Assembly (NCBI GenBank): GCA_903913865.1
Contig: CAIWMU010000087.1
Location: 1-44,717 of the forward strand
DNA from: an uncultured Verrucomicrobia subdivision 3 bacterium
GTDB taxonomy: Bacteria > Verrucomicrobiota > Verrucomicrobiia > Limisphaerales > UBA8199
Reading direction: 5' to 3'
DNA length: 44,717 nt
Under the pieces are notes generated by a model. That model saw nothing but the letters and a program-made list of their open reading frames with translations. It was not told the origin of the DNA and searched no databases. Within the stretch, counting starts at the first letter, position 1; each line of letters starts with the position of its first letter. The position numbers and the translations under genes are program-made. Shown piece by piece: positions 44,164-44,717 of the stretch.

Positions 44164-44622
44164 GGGCAGTTTGAATCTGAGGATTATCGCCAGTCCGATG
44201 AGAAGTTCCGATGACGAAAGCGTAAAACAGATTTGCTTCGGCCTACGCTGTTGTTCAACCGGGATCGCAACTGCGCCGTGGGAAATACTGACCGAATGGA
44301 TGTCCTGTTCAAGCGACCGTATCCGGATACGACCAGTCCACGCGACAGGCTGTCCCCGGCGGTCACACAGTGTAGCCCATTTCGCGTTGTAAATGTCGCC
44401 ATTCCCGATGTGGAGTTGGGGACGGATGCGATCCCCCTCCGGTGCCCGGATTTCACGTTCCGGTGTCGATGGGGAGACCGGAGGGGGGCATAAAAATGTA
44501 TACTTGTTTATTGTTGCGCGATTAACGGTTCGCTGGAGAAATAACAAAAACACCTACACGCTGCCAGGAATTATTGATATTCATGGTGTGGTAATGTGGA
44601 TTAAGTGGGATTAAAATAAATG
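44164..44622. other. Intergenic region after the glycan cluster
   Basis: No gene is supported here. A minus-strand frame covers 44080-44553 but overlaps the end of the previous gene and has no signal or motif I recognise. From about 44490 the base composition becomes clearly AT-rich, which fits an upstream control region for the gene starting at 44676. No terminator hairpin was found just after 44163. Confidence 0.4.
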
Positions 44623-44650
44623 TTGCGCTTTTCGTGGGATCCGGTATAAA
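44623..44650 (+). promoter_or_regulatory. Candidate sigma70-type promoter
   Basis: TTGCGC (44623-44628) and TATAAA (44645-44650) are separated by 16 bases. The pair lies in AT-rich DNA 25 bases before a gene start with a good ribosome site. Confidence 0.5.
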
Positions 44651-44675
44651 TGGAGAACGAATCCTAAGGAGTTGG

Positions 44676-44717
44676 ATGTGGAGATGTGGCGGAAAGGGCT
44701 TTAGGATCAGCGGATTA
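44676..44717 (+). CDS. Start of a gene cut by the window edge
   Basis: ATG 44676 follows AAGGAG (44666-44671) by four bases and lies just behind a good promoter. The frame stays open for 14 codons (MWRCGGKGFRISGL) to the edge. Function cannot be judged from this much sequence. Its transcription would start anew after the glycan cluster. Confidence 0.4.
   Translation, partial: MWRCGGKGFRISGL

Noticed and set aside
44080-44553. 157-residue minus-strand frame after the cluster
   Set aside because: It overlaps the end of the 1194-residue protein gene and shows no signal, ribosome site or family motif.
1-44717. CRISPR arrays, tRNA or rRNA genes, insertion sequences
   Set aside because: Reading both strands showed no spaced short repeats, no tRNA-like TTCRA arms in context, no transposase and no long terminal inverted repeats.

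Overview
The window looks like a chromosomal segment of a GC-rich Verrucomicrobiota bacterium (or a close relative in the PVC group). The signs are a PVC-style prepilin leader ([11 protein letters not shown] with LLPALNKAK), a very large secreted protein with autotransporter-type beta-strand repeats, a short lipoprotein of a type I associate with this phylum, and secreted proteins that share a C-terminal domain ending in F-[FY]-R-[LV]. No SusC/SusD pair, tRNA, rRNA, insertion sequence, phage gene or CRISPR array was seen. The assignment is inferred from protein style; there is no marker gene.

Left part (1-16.6 kb): a 5'-truncated sialidase remnant; a secreted protein with four carbohydrate-binding-like domains; a minus-strand block with a secreted C39-like cysteine peptidase, a 2221-residue metzincin/cadherin/PA14/beta-repeat protein and a class V aminotransferase; a small lipoprotein; a small unknown protein; a secreted protein behind a possible promoter flanked by two related palindromes; and a two-gene unit encoding a HELAH zinc peptidase-like protein and a PD-(D/E)XK nuclease-fold protein.

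Middle (16.6-24.4 kb): an SDR-DUF2867 fusion; a Tat-exported nitrilase-superfamily enzyme; a UroD/MtaA-like protein followed by a GH20 beta-hexosaminidase; and an AraC-type regulator divergent from the right-hand cluster.

Right part (24.5-44.2 kb): ten plus-strand genes with mostly short gaps, probably one polysaccharide-utilization unit. In order they are a pseudopilin, a small lipoprotein, a repeat protein, a TIM-barrel glycosidase-like protein, a GH43-like lipoprotein, GH29 alpha-L-fucosidase, GH78 alpha-L-rhamnosidase, an (alpha/alpha)6 glycosidase, GH127 beta-L-arabinofuranosidase and a 1194-residue repeat/beta-propeller protein. The enzymes point to a glycan rich in L-fucose, L-rhamnose and L-arabinose (for example a pectic side chain, arabinogalactan or exopolysaccharide). 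Nearly all carry export signals. The cluster has a pseudopilin and surface-type repeat proteins where a Bacteroidetes PUL would have SusCD. A new gene with a good promoter and Shine-Dalgarno site begins at the right edge and is cut by it.
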